A stretch of 42,258 nucleotides of DNA, from NCBI GenBank assembly GCA_903918195.1, contig CAIXDS010000394.1, positions 1 to 42,258 of the forward strand, in the 5' to 3' direction. The notes beneath the pieces were generated by a model. It had not been told where the DNA came from. It saw nothing but the letters and a program-made list of their open reading frames with translations, and ran no database searches. A program made the translations under genes and the position numbers. This DNA is from an uncultured Acetobacteraceae bacterium (GTDB lineage: Bacteria; Pseudomonadota; Alphaproteobacteria; Acetobacterales; Acetobacteraceae). Below are positions 1 to 8,589 of this stretch, piece by piece (within the stretch, counting starts at the first letter, position 1; each line of letters starts with the position of its first letter).

Positions 1-1
1 C

Positions 2-1243
2 CTGAGCGACGTCAACGGCTGGACCGGCTTCGCCGACCGGTTCACCCACCTGCGGACCGGCAATCCGGCTGCCGATATCCCCGCGCTCCTGGCAGCGGTC
101 CTCGCCGACGGCACCAACCTCGGCCTCGCCCGCATGGCCGACGCGTCGCGCGGCCTCGGCTCTCTCCCCCTGGTCAACGTGGCGCAATGGCACATCAGCG
201 ACGAGAACTATGTCGCCGCCCGCGCCGCAATCATCAACGCGCATCACCGGCACCCGATGGCCGCGATCTGGGACGACGGGACCACATCCTCCTCGGACGG
301 CCAGTATTTCCGGGCAGCCGGGCGCGCCGAATCCGGTGGCTCCGTCAACGCCAAGTACGGCATCAATCCCGGCGCCGTCCTCTACACCCACGTGTCGGGC
401 GGCTACGGGCCAATGTACACAAGGGTCATCTCGGCAACGATGAGCGAGGCCCCCTACGTCCTCGACGGGCTGCACCATCATGCCCACCAGACCGATCTGC
501 GAATCGCCGAGCACTACACCGATACCGCTGGGGCAACGGACCATGTGTTTGGCCTCTGCCATCTGCTGGGCTACCGCTTCGCTCCCCGGATCAAGGACCT
601 GAAAGACCGCAAGCTCTACACGGTCGAAAAGCCGGGCACCTATCCAGTCCTCGAGCCGCTGATCGGCGACGCCGTCGAAACCGCGGCGATCGCCAGCCAG
701 TGGACTGAACTCATGCGGCTCAAGGCCTCGATCGAGGCCGGCGCGGTCGTCCCGTCCGTCATCCTGCGCAAGCTTTCGGCAGCGGGGGCCGGCAACGCCT
801 TGTCGCGCGCCTTGCGCGCAGTCGGGAGGATCGAGCGGACCCTGTTCACCCTGCAATGGCTCTCCGATCCCGACCTGCGCCAGCGCAGCCACGCCGGTCT
901 CAACAAAGGCGAGGCCAGCAACGCGCTCCGGCGCGCGGTATTTTTCCACCGTCAGGGAGAAATTCGTGACCGAACCTTTGAGAACCAGGGCTTCCGTGCA
1001 TCCGGACTGAGCCTCATCACCGCTGCGATCGTCCATTGGAACACGGTCTACCTGCACCGTGCCGTCCAGCACGCGCGCGCCCTTGGGGCGAACATCCCCG
1101 ATGACCTCCTTCTCCATGTCGCGCCTCTGGGCTGGGAACATATCGCGCTGACCGGGGACTACGTTTGGGCCGGCAGCAATGGGGTGCCCGATTTCAGGCC
1201 TCTACGCGATGTTCCCGCCACGTTCATGGCCCGGGCGGCTTAG
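2..1243 (+). CDS. tnpA: Tn3-family transposase TnpA, C-terminal part (cut by window start)
   Basis: This is a DDE transposase for replicative transposition of a Tn3-family element. The frame is open from base 2, so the N-terminal half lies outside the window; the first in-frame ATG at 134 is internal. Visible family landmarks are ADGTNLGLARMA just before and after base 134, IWDDGTTSSSDGQ, KYGINPGAVLYTHVS, EHYTDTAGATDHVFGLCHLL, GRIERTLFTLQWL, LNKGEASNALRRAVFF and the closing WEHIALTGDYVW. The stop codon lies inside the 38-bp terminal repeat at 1239-1276, as is usual for tnpA in this family. It differs in sequence from the two other Tn3 tnpA relics in the window, so it is a separate element. 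Whether the full element is active cannot be judged without the left part. Confidence 0.93.
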   Translation: MSDVNGWTGFADRFTHLRTGNPAADIPALLAAVLADGTNLGLARMADASRGLGSLPLVNVAQWHISDENYVAARAAIINAHHRHPMAAIWDDGTTSSSDGQYFRAAGRAESGGSVNAKYGINPGAVLYTHVSGGYGPMYTRVISATMSEAPYVLDGLHHHAHQTDLRIAEHYTDTAGATDHVFGLCHLLGYRFAPRIKDLKDRKLYTVEKPGTYPVLEPLIGDAVETAAIASQWTELMRLKASIEAGAVVPSVILRKLSAAGAGNALSRALRAVGRIERTLFTLQWLSDPDLRQRSHAGLNKGEASNALRRAVFFHRQGEIRDRTFENQGFRASGLSLITAAIVHWNTVYLHRAVQHARALGANIPDDLLLHVAPLGWEHIALTGDYVWAGSNGVPDFRPLRDVPATFMARAA

Positions 1244-1276
1244 CGTGCAGTTTTGTACAAATCGTGTGGTGACCCC
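1239..1276 (-). repeat. 38-bp terminal inverted repeat of the Tn3-family element
   Basis: Read on the minus strand the segment begins GGGGTCACCACACG and ends CTGCACGCTAAG. It is exactly 38 bp, with the GGGGTC outer end and ACGCTAAG inner end typical of Tn3-family repeats. It marks the outer boundary of the transposon whose tnpA ends at 1243. The next base to the right belongs to the interrupted IS1634-type gene. Confidence 0.85.
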
Positions 1277-1575
1277 CACAAGGCGCGGGCGACCAGCATG
1301 ATGCCGAGGTCGAAGACGGCGTCGACCTCGATCTCTGGGATGGCGGCCTTGCCACGGGTCGGCAGAGTACCGGCGGCGTCGGCGTCGATGACACGCTGGA
1401 TGCTGGCGACCAGGCGCTGCAGGGCGGCGCGGTCGAGCTGGTCTGCGCGGCCGAAGCTGTGCACCACCCGCGCTTCGGAGCGCTTGGCCTTGGCGTTCCA
1501 TTCATTCTCGGCGAGGGCGTAGTAGGCGACGGTGGAGCCGTCCCGGTTACGCCGCTCAGTGACACGCAGATACAT
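1277..1575 (-). pseudogene. IS1634-type transposase, N-terminal fragment interrupted by Tn3
   Basis: The minus-strand frame starts at ATG 1575 with MYLRVTERRNRDGSTVAYYA and continues through RVVHSFGRADQLDR, the N-terminal region seen in IS1634-family transposases. About 98-100 residues remain, where the family protein is usually around 500 or more. The frame runs into the Tn3 terminal repeat at 1276 and stops inside it, so the gene was split by the transposon. The other half should lie beyond the left edge of the Tn3 element. The start codon lies in a perfect hairpin (1573-1593). Confidence 0.72.
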
Positions 1576-1593
1576 GCCTAGAGACTAGGCATG
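1573..1593 (-). promoter_or_regulatory. Perfect hairpin containing the IS1634 transposase start codon
   Basis: CATGCCTAG (1573-1581), a 3-nt spacer and CTAGGCATG (1585-1593) form a 9-bp perfect stem. The transposase ATG (1573-1575 on the minus strand) is at the end of the stem. In the mRNA this could hide the start codon, a known way for insertion sequences to limit translation of read-through transcripts. The regulatory role is inferred. Confidence 0.45.
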
Positions 1594-1956
1594 CACGTGC
1601 CGTTTTACAACGGAATTCCGAGGCATCCGTGTGTCTAGGTATGTTGGCCGTTTCAACCGCCGACCGCGGCCGAAACCCAGGAATTCCAGGGGTTCCAGGC
1701 ACCGCTCCCCTCCGCGTGTGCCCAGTGACCGCGAACCCGGGTCCAAACGAAGGGCTTGGGGCTCACCACCCATCAGTTTTTTTCGTGTGTCGCTTGACGG
1801 CCCGAAGCCGTGTGTGATTCAAGGATTCTGCCCTTTTTCTGTATCTGCTCAACCCCCGGTCTGAAGGTGCGCTCGGGGGGCTTGCTGAAGGCCGCTTGAC
1901 GTGACCACGGGCGGCGCGATTCAAGCTCGGGGTGACCCAGCTCCCTGACCTCCCTG
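1577..1956. other. Non-coding debris between IS1634 and group II intron fragments
   Basis: No convincing gene was found in this stretch. It should include the outer end of the IS1634 element and the unknown sequence that truncated the intron. Open frames here are short and resemble no family I recognise. Confidence 0.4.
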
Positions 1957-2530
1957 GCGCGGTGAACCTCTCCTTCGGTCTTTGCCTTGCTGCTTGCCGT
2001 ATGCGGTCCAGCGCCTGTGACACGCTTTCCCGGTCCTGCGCCCGGCGCGTGCTTTGCTGGCCCGCCTTCCCCTCGGTCCCCGCCCTTCGCTCCACCTGCT
2101 CCGCCGCCGGTCGCCCGGCGTTGTTCGCTGGCTTCATCGCTACTATGGCGGAGTCTGACTTCTCATGCCCGTGCATCACCGGCTTCGGCTCCTCGCCTTC
2201 CCGATGCGGACCAGAGCGGCATGCCGTCCTGGCCAGACATGAGACCTCCCGGTTCCCGTCCAAGGAGCGTCCGCACGTGCCAGTGTCTATGACCACGCCG
2301 GGCCAGATGGGCGCTCGCAATGACGCTCCCATCCGTGTTGCCTTCCGCTGGGACAACGGCGTCGGCGCCCGGGATTTGTAACCTTTCGCGGCTCCATGGC
2401 TGGCCCATGCGCTCCCCTGCCGACGCTTCGCCTCCACCCTCGCGGGTGCTGGCGCACGGCTCGGGGCCGATGCGGATTGCTACTCCTTCATCGCAACGGA
2501 CTTTCATCGTCTACTCCTTGCCGGTCTCCC
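1957..2530 (-). mobile_element. Group II intron fragment: 5' RNA domains and N-terminus of the maturase
   Basis: On the minus strand, 2530 down to about 2180 carries sequence resembling the conserved 5' part of bacterial group II introns, including GATGAAAGTCCGTTGCGATG and GCGAGGGTGGAGGCGAAGCG. A maturase/reverse transcriptase frame begins at ATG 2176 (MHGHEKSDSAIVAMKPANNA) and runs to RQAARQRPKERFTA, the typical N-terminal extension before the RT domain. Family resemblance stops near 1957-1960, after roughly 70 residues, so the RT, maturase and endonuclease domains and the intron 3' end are gone. The intron cannot splice or move by itself. The exact 5' end is uncertain. Confidence 0.72.
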
Positions 2531-2637
2531 GGTGCACTGCTCCGGTTACGTTCGAACCTCATGTGAGTCGAGCTGAGGGGCAGTTAGGCTCATCGTGACA
2601 ACATGAACGAAGACAGAGTCTGAAATAACGCATTGTT

Positions 2638-3600
2638 TTAGCTTATTTTTCTACAATTTAAGATGCGCTCAAAATATGCGATGGTCCGAGACAGCCCTTC
2701 GTCAAGCTGCACCGTCGGTAGCCAGCCGAGCGTCTCGCGGGCCATGGTTATGTTCGGGCAGCGCTGAACTGGGTCATCAACTGGCAACGGACGGTTCACT
2801 AGGCGCGAACAGCTTCCGGTCAGCGCAATGATGCGCTCAGCCAACTCGCGCATCGGCAGTTCGATCGGATTTCCAAGGTTAATAGGTCCGGTGATCTCAT
2901 CGGGCGTCGCCATCATACGGACAAAGCCCTCAATCATATCATCCACGTAGCAGAACGCGCGGGTCTGGGTCCCATCACCAAAAATGGTGATGTCTTCCCC
3001 ACGCAATGCCTGCACGATAAAATTCGACACCACCCGTCCGTCGTTCGGATGCATGCGCGGCCCGTAGGTATTGAAGATTCGTACCACCTTAATGCGCAGG
3101 TTGTGCTGCCGACGATAGTCGAAGAACAGCGTCTCGGCGCACCGTTTGCCCTCGTCGTAACAGGCACGAGGCCCGATGGGATTGACGTTGCCGCGGTAAT
3201 CCTCAGTCTGCGGATGCACCGTCGGGTCGCCATAGACCTCCGAGGTGGAAGCCTGCAACACCTTGGCTTTCACCCGCTTGGCCAAGCCCAGCATGTTGAT
3301 GGCGCCAACCACGCTGACCTTGGCGGTCTGCACCGGATCGAACTGGTAATGCACCGGCGAGGCAGGGCAGGCAAGATTGTAAATTTCGTCCACTTCGACA
3401 TACAGCGGAAACGTCACATCGTGCCGAATGACTTCAAAACTGGTGCGGTCTAGCAGGTGGGCTATGTTATCCCGCCGGCCTGTAAAATAATTATCCACCG
3501 CCACCACATCATGGCCGTCTGCCAACAGCCTTTCGCACAGGTGTGAGCCAAGGAATCCTGCGCCACCCGTAACCAGAATCCGTTTCTTTAGCACGCCCAT
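2638..3600 (-). CDS. uxs: UDP-glucuronate decarboxylase (UDP-xylose synthase), extended SDR
   Basis: A 320-residue cytosolic enzyme expected to convert UDP-glucuronate to UDP-xylose with bound NAD+. It shows the extended SDR fold: nucleotide-binding GGAGFLG at residues 12-18, the UXS-like segment [29 protein letters not shown], and catalytic [33 protein letters not shown] and [16 protein letters not shown] are characteristic of the UXS branch and separate it from dTDP-glucose dehydratases. The length is normal and the gene looks intact. It stands alone among mobile-element remnants. With manC and the CMP-sugar gene it is one of three nucleotide-sugar genes in the window. A UDP-glucuronate 4-epimerase or a general epimerase is less likely. 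Confidence 0.9.
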   Translation of the reverse strand: MGVLKKRILVTGGAGFLGSHLCERLLADGHDVVAVDNYFTGRRDNIAHLLDRTSFEVIRHDVTFPLYVEVDEIYNLACPASPVHYQFDPVQTAKVSVVGAINMLGLAKRVKAKVLQASTSEVYGDPTVHPQTEDYRGNVNPIGPRACYDEGKRCAETLFFDYRRQHNLRIKVVRIFNTYGPRMHPNDGRVVSNFIVQALRGEDITIFGDGTQTRAFCYVDDMIEGFVRMMATPDEITGPINLGNPIELPMRELAERIIALTGSCSRLVNRPLPVDDPVQRCPNITMARETLGWLPTVQLDEGLSRTIAYFERILNCRKIS

Positions 3601-3764
3601 TGCTTTATCCTGATTCGAAGCTCGCTCGCTGCCGCTAAGATAGCGGCCTGTCCGCGCTTTTGGCGAAATTGCTCCATCGAACTGTTGGAGGCAAGCGACG
3701 TTCCCAAGATTCTTGATTTTCTTAACAAAAGAGGAGCAGAGCCACTCCGTTCACAGCTCCTACT

Positions 3765-3905
3765 GCCCTGCCCGGCTGCCGGGTGGCTGGAAGCGGTGAC
3801 CGCCACGGCGGCGCTGGATGCGACGGCGCGCAGTGCGTGGTGTCGCGAGCGCGGGCTGTATGTGGCGGACCTGGAGCGCTGGAAGCGGGATGCGATCGGC
3901 GGCCT
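3765..3905 (+). pseudogene. IS3-type transposase (orfA-like) fragment
   Basis: About 45 codons, within a longer open frame 3685-3939, read AALDATARSAWCRERGLY followed by VADLERWKRDAIGGL. This resembles the middle of orfA-like helper proteins of IS3-family elements. No start, helix-turn-helix or orfB partner remains nearby. It is a relic, and the assignment rests on one short motif. Confidence 0.4.
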
Positions 3906-4054
3906 GGACACGCATAATTGCTCACCCTGGGGCGGCTGATTCCTGTGGCGCCGGGGTGGTGAGCAGTACGAGCCGGAGCGCATCGAGCACCGATGCGCGA
4001 TAGAACTGCCGCTGGCGAAGCTCCGTATCCCTTTGGTGAGCACCGCGTGGGAGT

Positions 4055-4318
4055 TCAGGCCGGGCCGCGTCGGTCCGGTCTCGTGTGGCTGTAGCTGGCG
4101 ATGATGTCCGGGTTGGCGTTATGGATCTGGATGAGTTCTTTGAGGTTGTCGATGCGGTCGCGAGTGAAGGCCATCGTTCCCTCGTCGTTGACCCCGTAGA
4201 CGAACAGGCAGCCGTCCTTCGGTTCCATTCCGAGAACGACATCCCACAGCCAGCCTTCGTCTTCGCCCAGCATTTCGGCGACGCGGGCGATGGTGAACAC
4301 GGCGCCCGGCGCAGCCAC
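4055..4318 (-). CDS. Small conserved protein immediately downstream of the IS66 transposase
   Basis: An 87-residue protein whose GTG start (4318) lies two bases after the IS66 transposase stop (4321-4323). The centre reads VAEMLGEDEGWLWDVV, then PKDGCLFVYGV, then TRDRIDNLKELI. It is acidic, soluble-looking and has no signal peptide or membrane helix. I believe similar short proteins follow IS66-type transposases in related bacteria, which suggests an accessory or passenger gene of that element, but its function is unknown to me. The tight spacing implies translational coupling. The C-terminus may have been altered when the IS decayed. Confidence 0.5.
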   Translation of the reverse strand: MAAPGAVFTIARVAEMLGEDEGWLWDVVLGMEPKDGCLFVYGVNDEGTMAFTRDRIDNLKELIQIHNANPDIIASYSHTRPDRRGPA

Positions 4319-4320
4319 GG

Positions 4321-4468
4321 TCAGGCGGCCTGTGCAGCGGGCCTGGCGGGCTCTGCAGCCTTCCAGTTCCAAGGCAGCAGTTCATCAAGCTTGTGGGCCG
4401 GATGCCCGGCGATTCGTGCCAGCACGTCGGCCAACCATGCCTGTGGATCGACGTCGTTCATTTTGCAG
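4321..4468 (-). pseudogene. IS66-family transposase (TnpC), C-terminal fragment
   Basis: In the minus strand the frame reads MNDVDPQAWLADVLARIAGH, then PAHKLDELLPWNWK and a stop at 4321-4323. This is the typical extreme C-terminus of IS66 TnpC. About 47 codons remain of a protein usually near 500 residues; an in-frame stop and foreign sequence lie just upstream, where the IS1380 element begins. The rest of the transposase was lost, probably when IS1380 inserted. Confidence 0.75.
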
Positions 4469-4633
4469 GTTTATGCCGGCCGCCGAGCTGAGGTCATAGC
4501 GTGACCTGTTAGCCGCTCTTATTCACGGCATAGCAGGGATTCGCTGGCGGGCGTGGCGTAAGGTGCTGAAAGCGTTCAAAGATTGGGTGTCGAAGCCATC
4601 CTTTCCACGTGCACGCACCGAGCCACCCCCGCC

Positions 4634-5977
4634 ATGCCCGACGATACGCCCCTGCCGTTCGGTTTTCCATCTGTCGGCCGCAAGAAGCTGACCGCCGCCT
4701 TCGACGGTGGACGCATCACCTCGGATGGTGGCGTCCTGCTGCTCGGCGTGGTGGAGCAGCGCCTGGGGATTGCGGAGAAGTTGGCACGGCTGATCGCCGA
4801 CCCGCGCAACCAGGCATTCGTGACGCATGGCATCGACGACATCCTGCGCGCCCGCATCCTCGCCATCGCCTGTGGCTACGAAGACGCCGACGATCTTGAC
4901 CACCTGCGCACCGATCCCGCCTTCAAGCTGGCCTGCGGCCGTCTGCCCGACAGTGGCGATGATCTGTGCTCGCAACCAACGGTGTCGCGCTGGGAGAACG
5001 CGCCGACCCTGCGCGAAGTCGTGCGCATGACCTATGCCATGGTCGACCTCTACTGCGCCAGCTATGCCCGTCCGCCTGCCGCCGTCACGCTCGACATCGA
5101 CGACACCTGCGATGTCGTGCACGGCCACCAGCAGCTTGCCCTGTTCAATGCGCATTACGATGAGCGCTGCTTTCTGCCGATCCACGTCTACGACACCGCA
5201 ACCGCGCGCCCGGTGGCGATTCTGCTGCGACCGGGCAAGACGCCGACCGGCGCGGAAATCCGTGGCCATCTCCGGCGTCTGGTGCGCCGTATCCGCACAC
5301 ATTGGCCCGATACGCGCCTGACCATCCGCGGCGACAGCCATTACGGCCGCCATGAGGTGATGACATGGTGCGAGGCCAACGGCCTGGACTACATCTTCGG
5401 CCTGTCCGGCAACGACGTGCTCGACCGGCTGGTCGACCCGATCGCTGACGATGTGCGGGTGCGCCGCGCCGAGGCACAGGCAGAAGTGGTCCGCCGCTAT
5501 ACCGAGACCCGCTACGGCGCGAAGTCCTGGAAACGCGAACGTCGCGTCGCCGCTCGCATCGAGGCCACCCCCAAAGGGCTGGACATCCGCTACGTGGTGA
5601 CCAACCTGATCGGCGGTTCTGCCGAATGGCTCTACGACACCATGTACTGTGCCCGCGGCCAGGCCGAGAACCTCATCAAGTTGCACAAGACCCAGCTTGC
5701 CTCCGACCGTACCAGTTGCCGCGAGCCGCTTGCCAACCAGGTTCGGCTGATCCTGCACACCGCCGCCTACTGGCTGCTGCTGACCGCCCGCGATGCCATC
5801 CCCAGCCGGCAGCCACTTGCCACCGCTGAGTTCACTACCCTGCGGATGCGCCTGATCAAGATCGGTGCCCGCATCACCGAAGCCGCCAGGCGGGTGCGCA
5901 TTGCCTTCGCCGCTGCCTGTCCCGAAGCTGACCTGTTCAGCGGATTGGTGCGCAGTTTCCTGCCGGCCGGGCCGTGA
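4634..5977 (+). CDS. IS1380-family transposase
   Basis: A 447-residue DDE transposase when started at ATG 4634 (MPDDTPLPFGFPSVGRKKLT), the start that matches the family's usual N-terminus; an upstream in-frame start at 4583 adds an unlikely extension. Landmarks include DGGRITSDGGVLLL, DPAFKLACGRLPDS, QPTVSRWENAP, VTLDIDDTCDVVHG with the first catalytic Asp, LTIRGDSHYGRHE with the second, and YCARGQAENLIKLHKTQLAS near the third. Its length fits the family and there is no internal stop, so it may be functional. It interrupts or abuts the IS66 relic on its left. A fragment of a close relative is present at 36655-36832 on the minus strand. I could not identify its terminal inverted repeats by eye. 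Confidence 0.93.
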   Translation: MPDDTPLPFGFPSVGRKKLTAAFDGGRITSDGGVLLLGVVEQRLGIAEKLARLIADPRNQAFVTHGIDDILRARILAIACGYEDADDLDHLRTDPAFKLACGRLPDSGDDLCSQPTVSRWENAPTLREVVRMTYAMVDLYCASYARPPAAVTLDIDDTCDVVHGHQQLALFNAHYDERCFLPIHVYDTATARPVAILLRPGKTPTGAEIRGHLRRLVRRIRTHWPDTRLTIRGDSHYGRHEVMTWCEANGLDYIFGLSGNDVLDRLVDPIADDVRVRRAEAQAEVVRRYTETRYGAKSWKRERRVAARIEATPKGLDIRYVVTNLIGGSAEWLYDTMYCARGQAENLIKLHKTQLASDRTSCREPLANQVRLILHTAAYWLLLTARDAIPSRQPLATAEFTTLRMRLIKIGARITEAARRVRIAFAAACPEADLFSGLVRSFLPAGP

Positions 5978-6108
5978 CCGGCGGGGCATCCGCCCCCGAA
6001 CCCGCCACGTCCCGACACCCCCAGCGCCCACCACGTCCGTTCTGAGGTCGCGATGAAAGATCGCATCGGATCAACGCGCCCGTCGCTCACCAGCCGTCAG
6101 CCATGCCA

Positions 6109-6146
6109 AGGCGACGAATAAGACGGGTTAGATAAACAACGCTAAG
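6109..6146 (+). repeat. Candidate Tn3-family terminal repeat near second tnpA relic
   Basis: The 38 bases ending ACGCTAAG (6139-6146) lie just past the stop of the minus-strand Tn3 tnpA relic, in the position and orientation of a Tn3 terminal repeat. The outer end reads AGGCGACG rather than the usual GGGG, so either it has decayed or the repeat is of a divergent type. Confidence 0.4.
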
Positions 6147-6167
6147 CTAGAACGAAACACGAACGTT

Positions 6168-6920
6168 TCAGGCGGCGGGCCGAATCTGTATGAGGTTGAG
6201 GCGGCGGCGGCCAGATGCTGTGGCAGCGGCCTTGTCCCACAGGAAGTCGCCCGACAGGCTGATGTGCTCCCAGCTGACGGGCGAGGTGTGGGCAAGCCAC
6301 TCGGCCGGGATCACCTCCTCGGCGGCCTGGAGATGGGCGATGGCGTCGGCCAGGTAGGTCGAATTCCAGTGGACGATGGCGGCGATGACGAGGTTCAGGC
6401 CGGAGGCGCGGAACTGCTGCGCCTCCGTGCTGCGCTCGGCGATCCGCCCCTGCTGGAATGTGCAGATGACCTGGGCCAGCGAATGCCGCTGCTCGCCGTT
6501 GTTCAGGCCGACAAGGCAGTGGCGGCGCAGGTCGGGACTTTCAAGCCAGTCGAGCATGAACAGCGTCCGCTCGATGCGGCCGAGTTCCTGCAGCGCCAGA
6601 TCGAGTTTGTTCTGGCGGGGATAGGCCGCCAGTTTCTTCAACATGACGGACGGGGCGACGACGCCGGCCTGCAGCGACGCCACCAGACGCATGGCGTCGT
6701 CCCAGTTCTCGCGGATGACATCGGTCTTGATCCGTCGGCCAAACAGTGGCTGCATCAGTTCGCCATAGGATGTCGGCGGCTCGATGCTGGCGAGTCTCCG
6801 GTCTGGAAAGTCGCGCAGCCGCGGGCAGAAGCGGAAGCCGAGCATCCGGCAAAGGATGAACACGTGATCCGATGCGCCCCCCGTATCGGTGTAGTGGGCA
6901 AGGCTGTTCATGTGTGGACG
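6168..6920 (-). pseudogene. Tn3-family transposase, C-terminal relic (second copy, divergent)
   Basis: About 250 codons at the C-terminus of a Tn3-type transposase. Motifs are HYTDTGGASDHVFILC, FRFCPRLRDFPDRRLASIEP, PSVMLKKLAAYPRQN, GRIERTLFMLDWL, FRASGLNLVIAAIVHWNSTY and WEHISLSGDFLWD. Homology is lost upstream of the HYTDTGG block near 6920, so the N-terminal ~700 residues are missing. The sequence differs clearly from the tnpA at 2-1243 and from the relic at 36883-37235, so it came from a different Tn3 subgroup. It lies between IS1380 and IS110 remnants. Confidence 0.85.
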
Positions 6921-7156
6921 GCCCCCTGGGTGCAAGGACTTTCTGCATAGTCTGACATTCGGGTGTGAGTGCGGTCATGTGTCCGGCCTGTCGCTGCGGT
7001 GCCCATGACCGCTGGCCCAGATGGGTTTCGCCGAACAGCCCCGAACAACGCTGCGGCGTCGCTGCGCCTTTGAACAGCACGGGGTTCCTGTTCGTCGGCT
7101 CGACCGAATGCCATCTCTTGCGTCTGCCCTTTTGCCCTTGCGGCGATGACGAACGG

Positions 7157-7756
7157 TCAGGCGGCTTGCGGCAGGCGTCGGTAAGCCGTGCCGTTCGTCA
7201 TCATGGCCCACACAATGCGGGCCATCTTGTTGGCCAGAGCGACGGCGGCCAACTTGCGCGGCCGACGCTCCAGCAACCCCAGCAGCCATGGACTGGCGGT
7301 CTTGCTTCCTGGCCTGGCGTGGCGGATGACTGCCATGGCCCCCACGACCAACAGCTGGCGAAGCCTTTCATTGCCTGCTCGGCTGATGCCCCCGAGACAC
7401 TGGCGGCCACCTGTTGATCGCTCCCTGGGCGTCAGACCGAGCCAAGCAGCAAAATGACGACCGGATTCGAACTGCCCCGGATCGACTGTCGCAGCCATCG
7501 TGAGTGCGGTAAGCGGTCCGATGCCAGGGATCGCCGCTAGCCGTTGGCTAACCGGATTGGCCTTGTGCTTCGCGGTCAGTCGTTTGGTGATCTCCGCCAG
7601 TTGCGCATCCAATTGCGCAATGACCCGCCCCAGTTGAGCCAGAGTCTCCTTTGCTGCCTGTGGCATGGTCGCTTCAGCTATTTTCTGCAGCAGTGGTTCA
7701 ACCTGGGTGATGCCTTTCGCTGCGATAACCCCGAACTCCGCTGCATGACCACGCAT
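7157..7756 (-). pseudogene. IS110-family transposase, C-terminal two-thirds
   Basis: The frame encodes 199 residues beginning RGHAAEFGVIAAKGI and containing IPGIGPLTALTMAATV, FAAWLGLTPRERSTGGR, LGGISRAGNERLRQLLVVGA and the end KLAAVALANKMARIVWAMM. This is the linker plus the Transposase_20 C-terminal domain, with the conserved Ser in GISRAGN. The N-terminal DEDD RuvC-like domain (about 140 residues) is missing, cut where the IS1182-like relic begins near 7757. It cannot be an active transposase on its own. Confidence 0.85.
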
Positions 7757-7759
7757 GGC

Positions 7760-8500
7760 GGGTCTGCCTGAAGGCTGACGGCGAGGAGGGCAGTTTGATC
7801 GCCGATTGCCACCATGAACAGGATGTGATCAGGCCATCGTCCGGCGTCATGGCGATGCCAAGCCAGGCAGAAGCCCGTGCCCGGAGCTCTCGGGGCGTTC
7901 CCGCCCCGGTCAGCAGGCGCAGAATCAATCCCAGGTTGTGGCCGGCAACGTGGATCAGGTAGCGCTTCTGCACCTTCTCGCGACCCCGCAGCCACGCCCG
8001 GCGCATGCTGCCGCGATCGAGGATCAGCGCGAAGCCGCGTTCCACCCGTTCGGCCCGCAGTTTGAAGGCGGCTCGGGCGACCTCGGAGAGCAGCCGCACT
8101 TGATTATTATAGACGGGCGGCCGCGCCGCATCGTCGCCGTGCCAACGCGAGAATTGGTCGCGATGCGGCTTGGAAATGCGCGACTTCGATGGCCCACTAT
8201 CAAGCTCTTTCAGTGTGGCGCGCCCGTGATACCCCTTGTCGGCGTTCGGCGGGTGCTTCCGGCGTCAGTGCCGCTTCTACCGCCGTGAGGTGCGCAGCCG
8301 TGCTGGCCAGCGTGCCCGGCATGGTCGTGGTGTCACCCTGGTCGGCGGCATACGCCTCGGCGGCAACAACGGCCCCGGTGTCGAGGTCCATCGCGTGTTC
8401 CGGCTTGTAGGCCAGATGCGTGCGGCCGTCTTTTAGTTTGGCGATCTTTGCATCCGGGTTGGTCGGGCTCCGCCCGTCCGCGTTCGACAGCGTCTTGTTT
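7760..8500 (-). pseudogene. IS1182-like (IS5-superfamily) DDE transposase, frameshifted C-terminal part
   Basis: Reading from about 8500 downward on the minus strand: KTLSNADGRSPTNPDAKIAK, then LKDGRTHLAYKPEHAMDLDT, then TAVEAALTPEAPAE. A frameshift near 8240 leads into NADKGYHGRATLKELDSG, FSRWHGDDAAR, RVERGFALILDRGSMRRAW and KRYLIHVAGHNLGLILR. These are the catalytic-core and C-terminal segments of a transposase whose N-terminal half is represented by a related copy at 35924-36660. The left end is cut by IS110 sequence and the right end by another transposase relic. Confidence 0.7.
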
Positions 8501-8589
8501 TTGCGCTTGCGAAATCGGCGGGACGCGATTCTACGGATTCGATAACGCCCAATCGCATCCACGCTCCTTCGCCTTTTCTCGGCACCGAC

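Noticed and set aside
4523..6034. Long open frame (503 codons) antisense to the IS1380 transposase
   Set aside because: It mirrors the codon structure of the transposase, has Gly/Ala/Val-rich low-information sequence and no family resemblance; a common artefact in G+C-rich DNA.
4474..6060. Terminal inverted repeats of the IS1380 element
   Set aside because: CTGAGGTC occurs near both ends (about 4489 and 6042), but in direct rather than inverted orientation, so I do not call it a terminal repeat.
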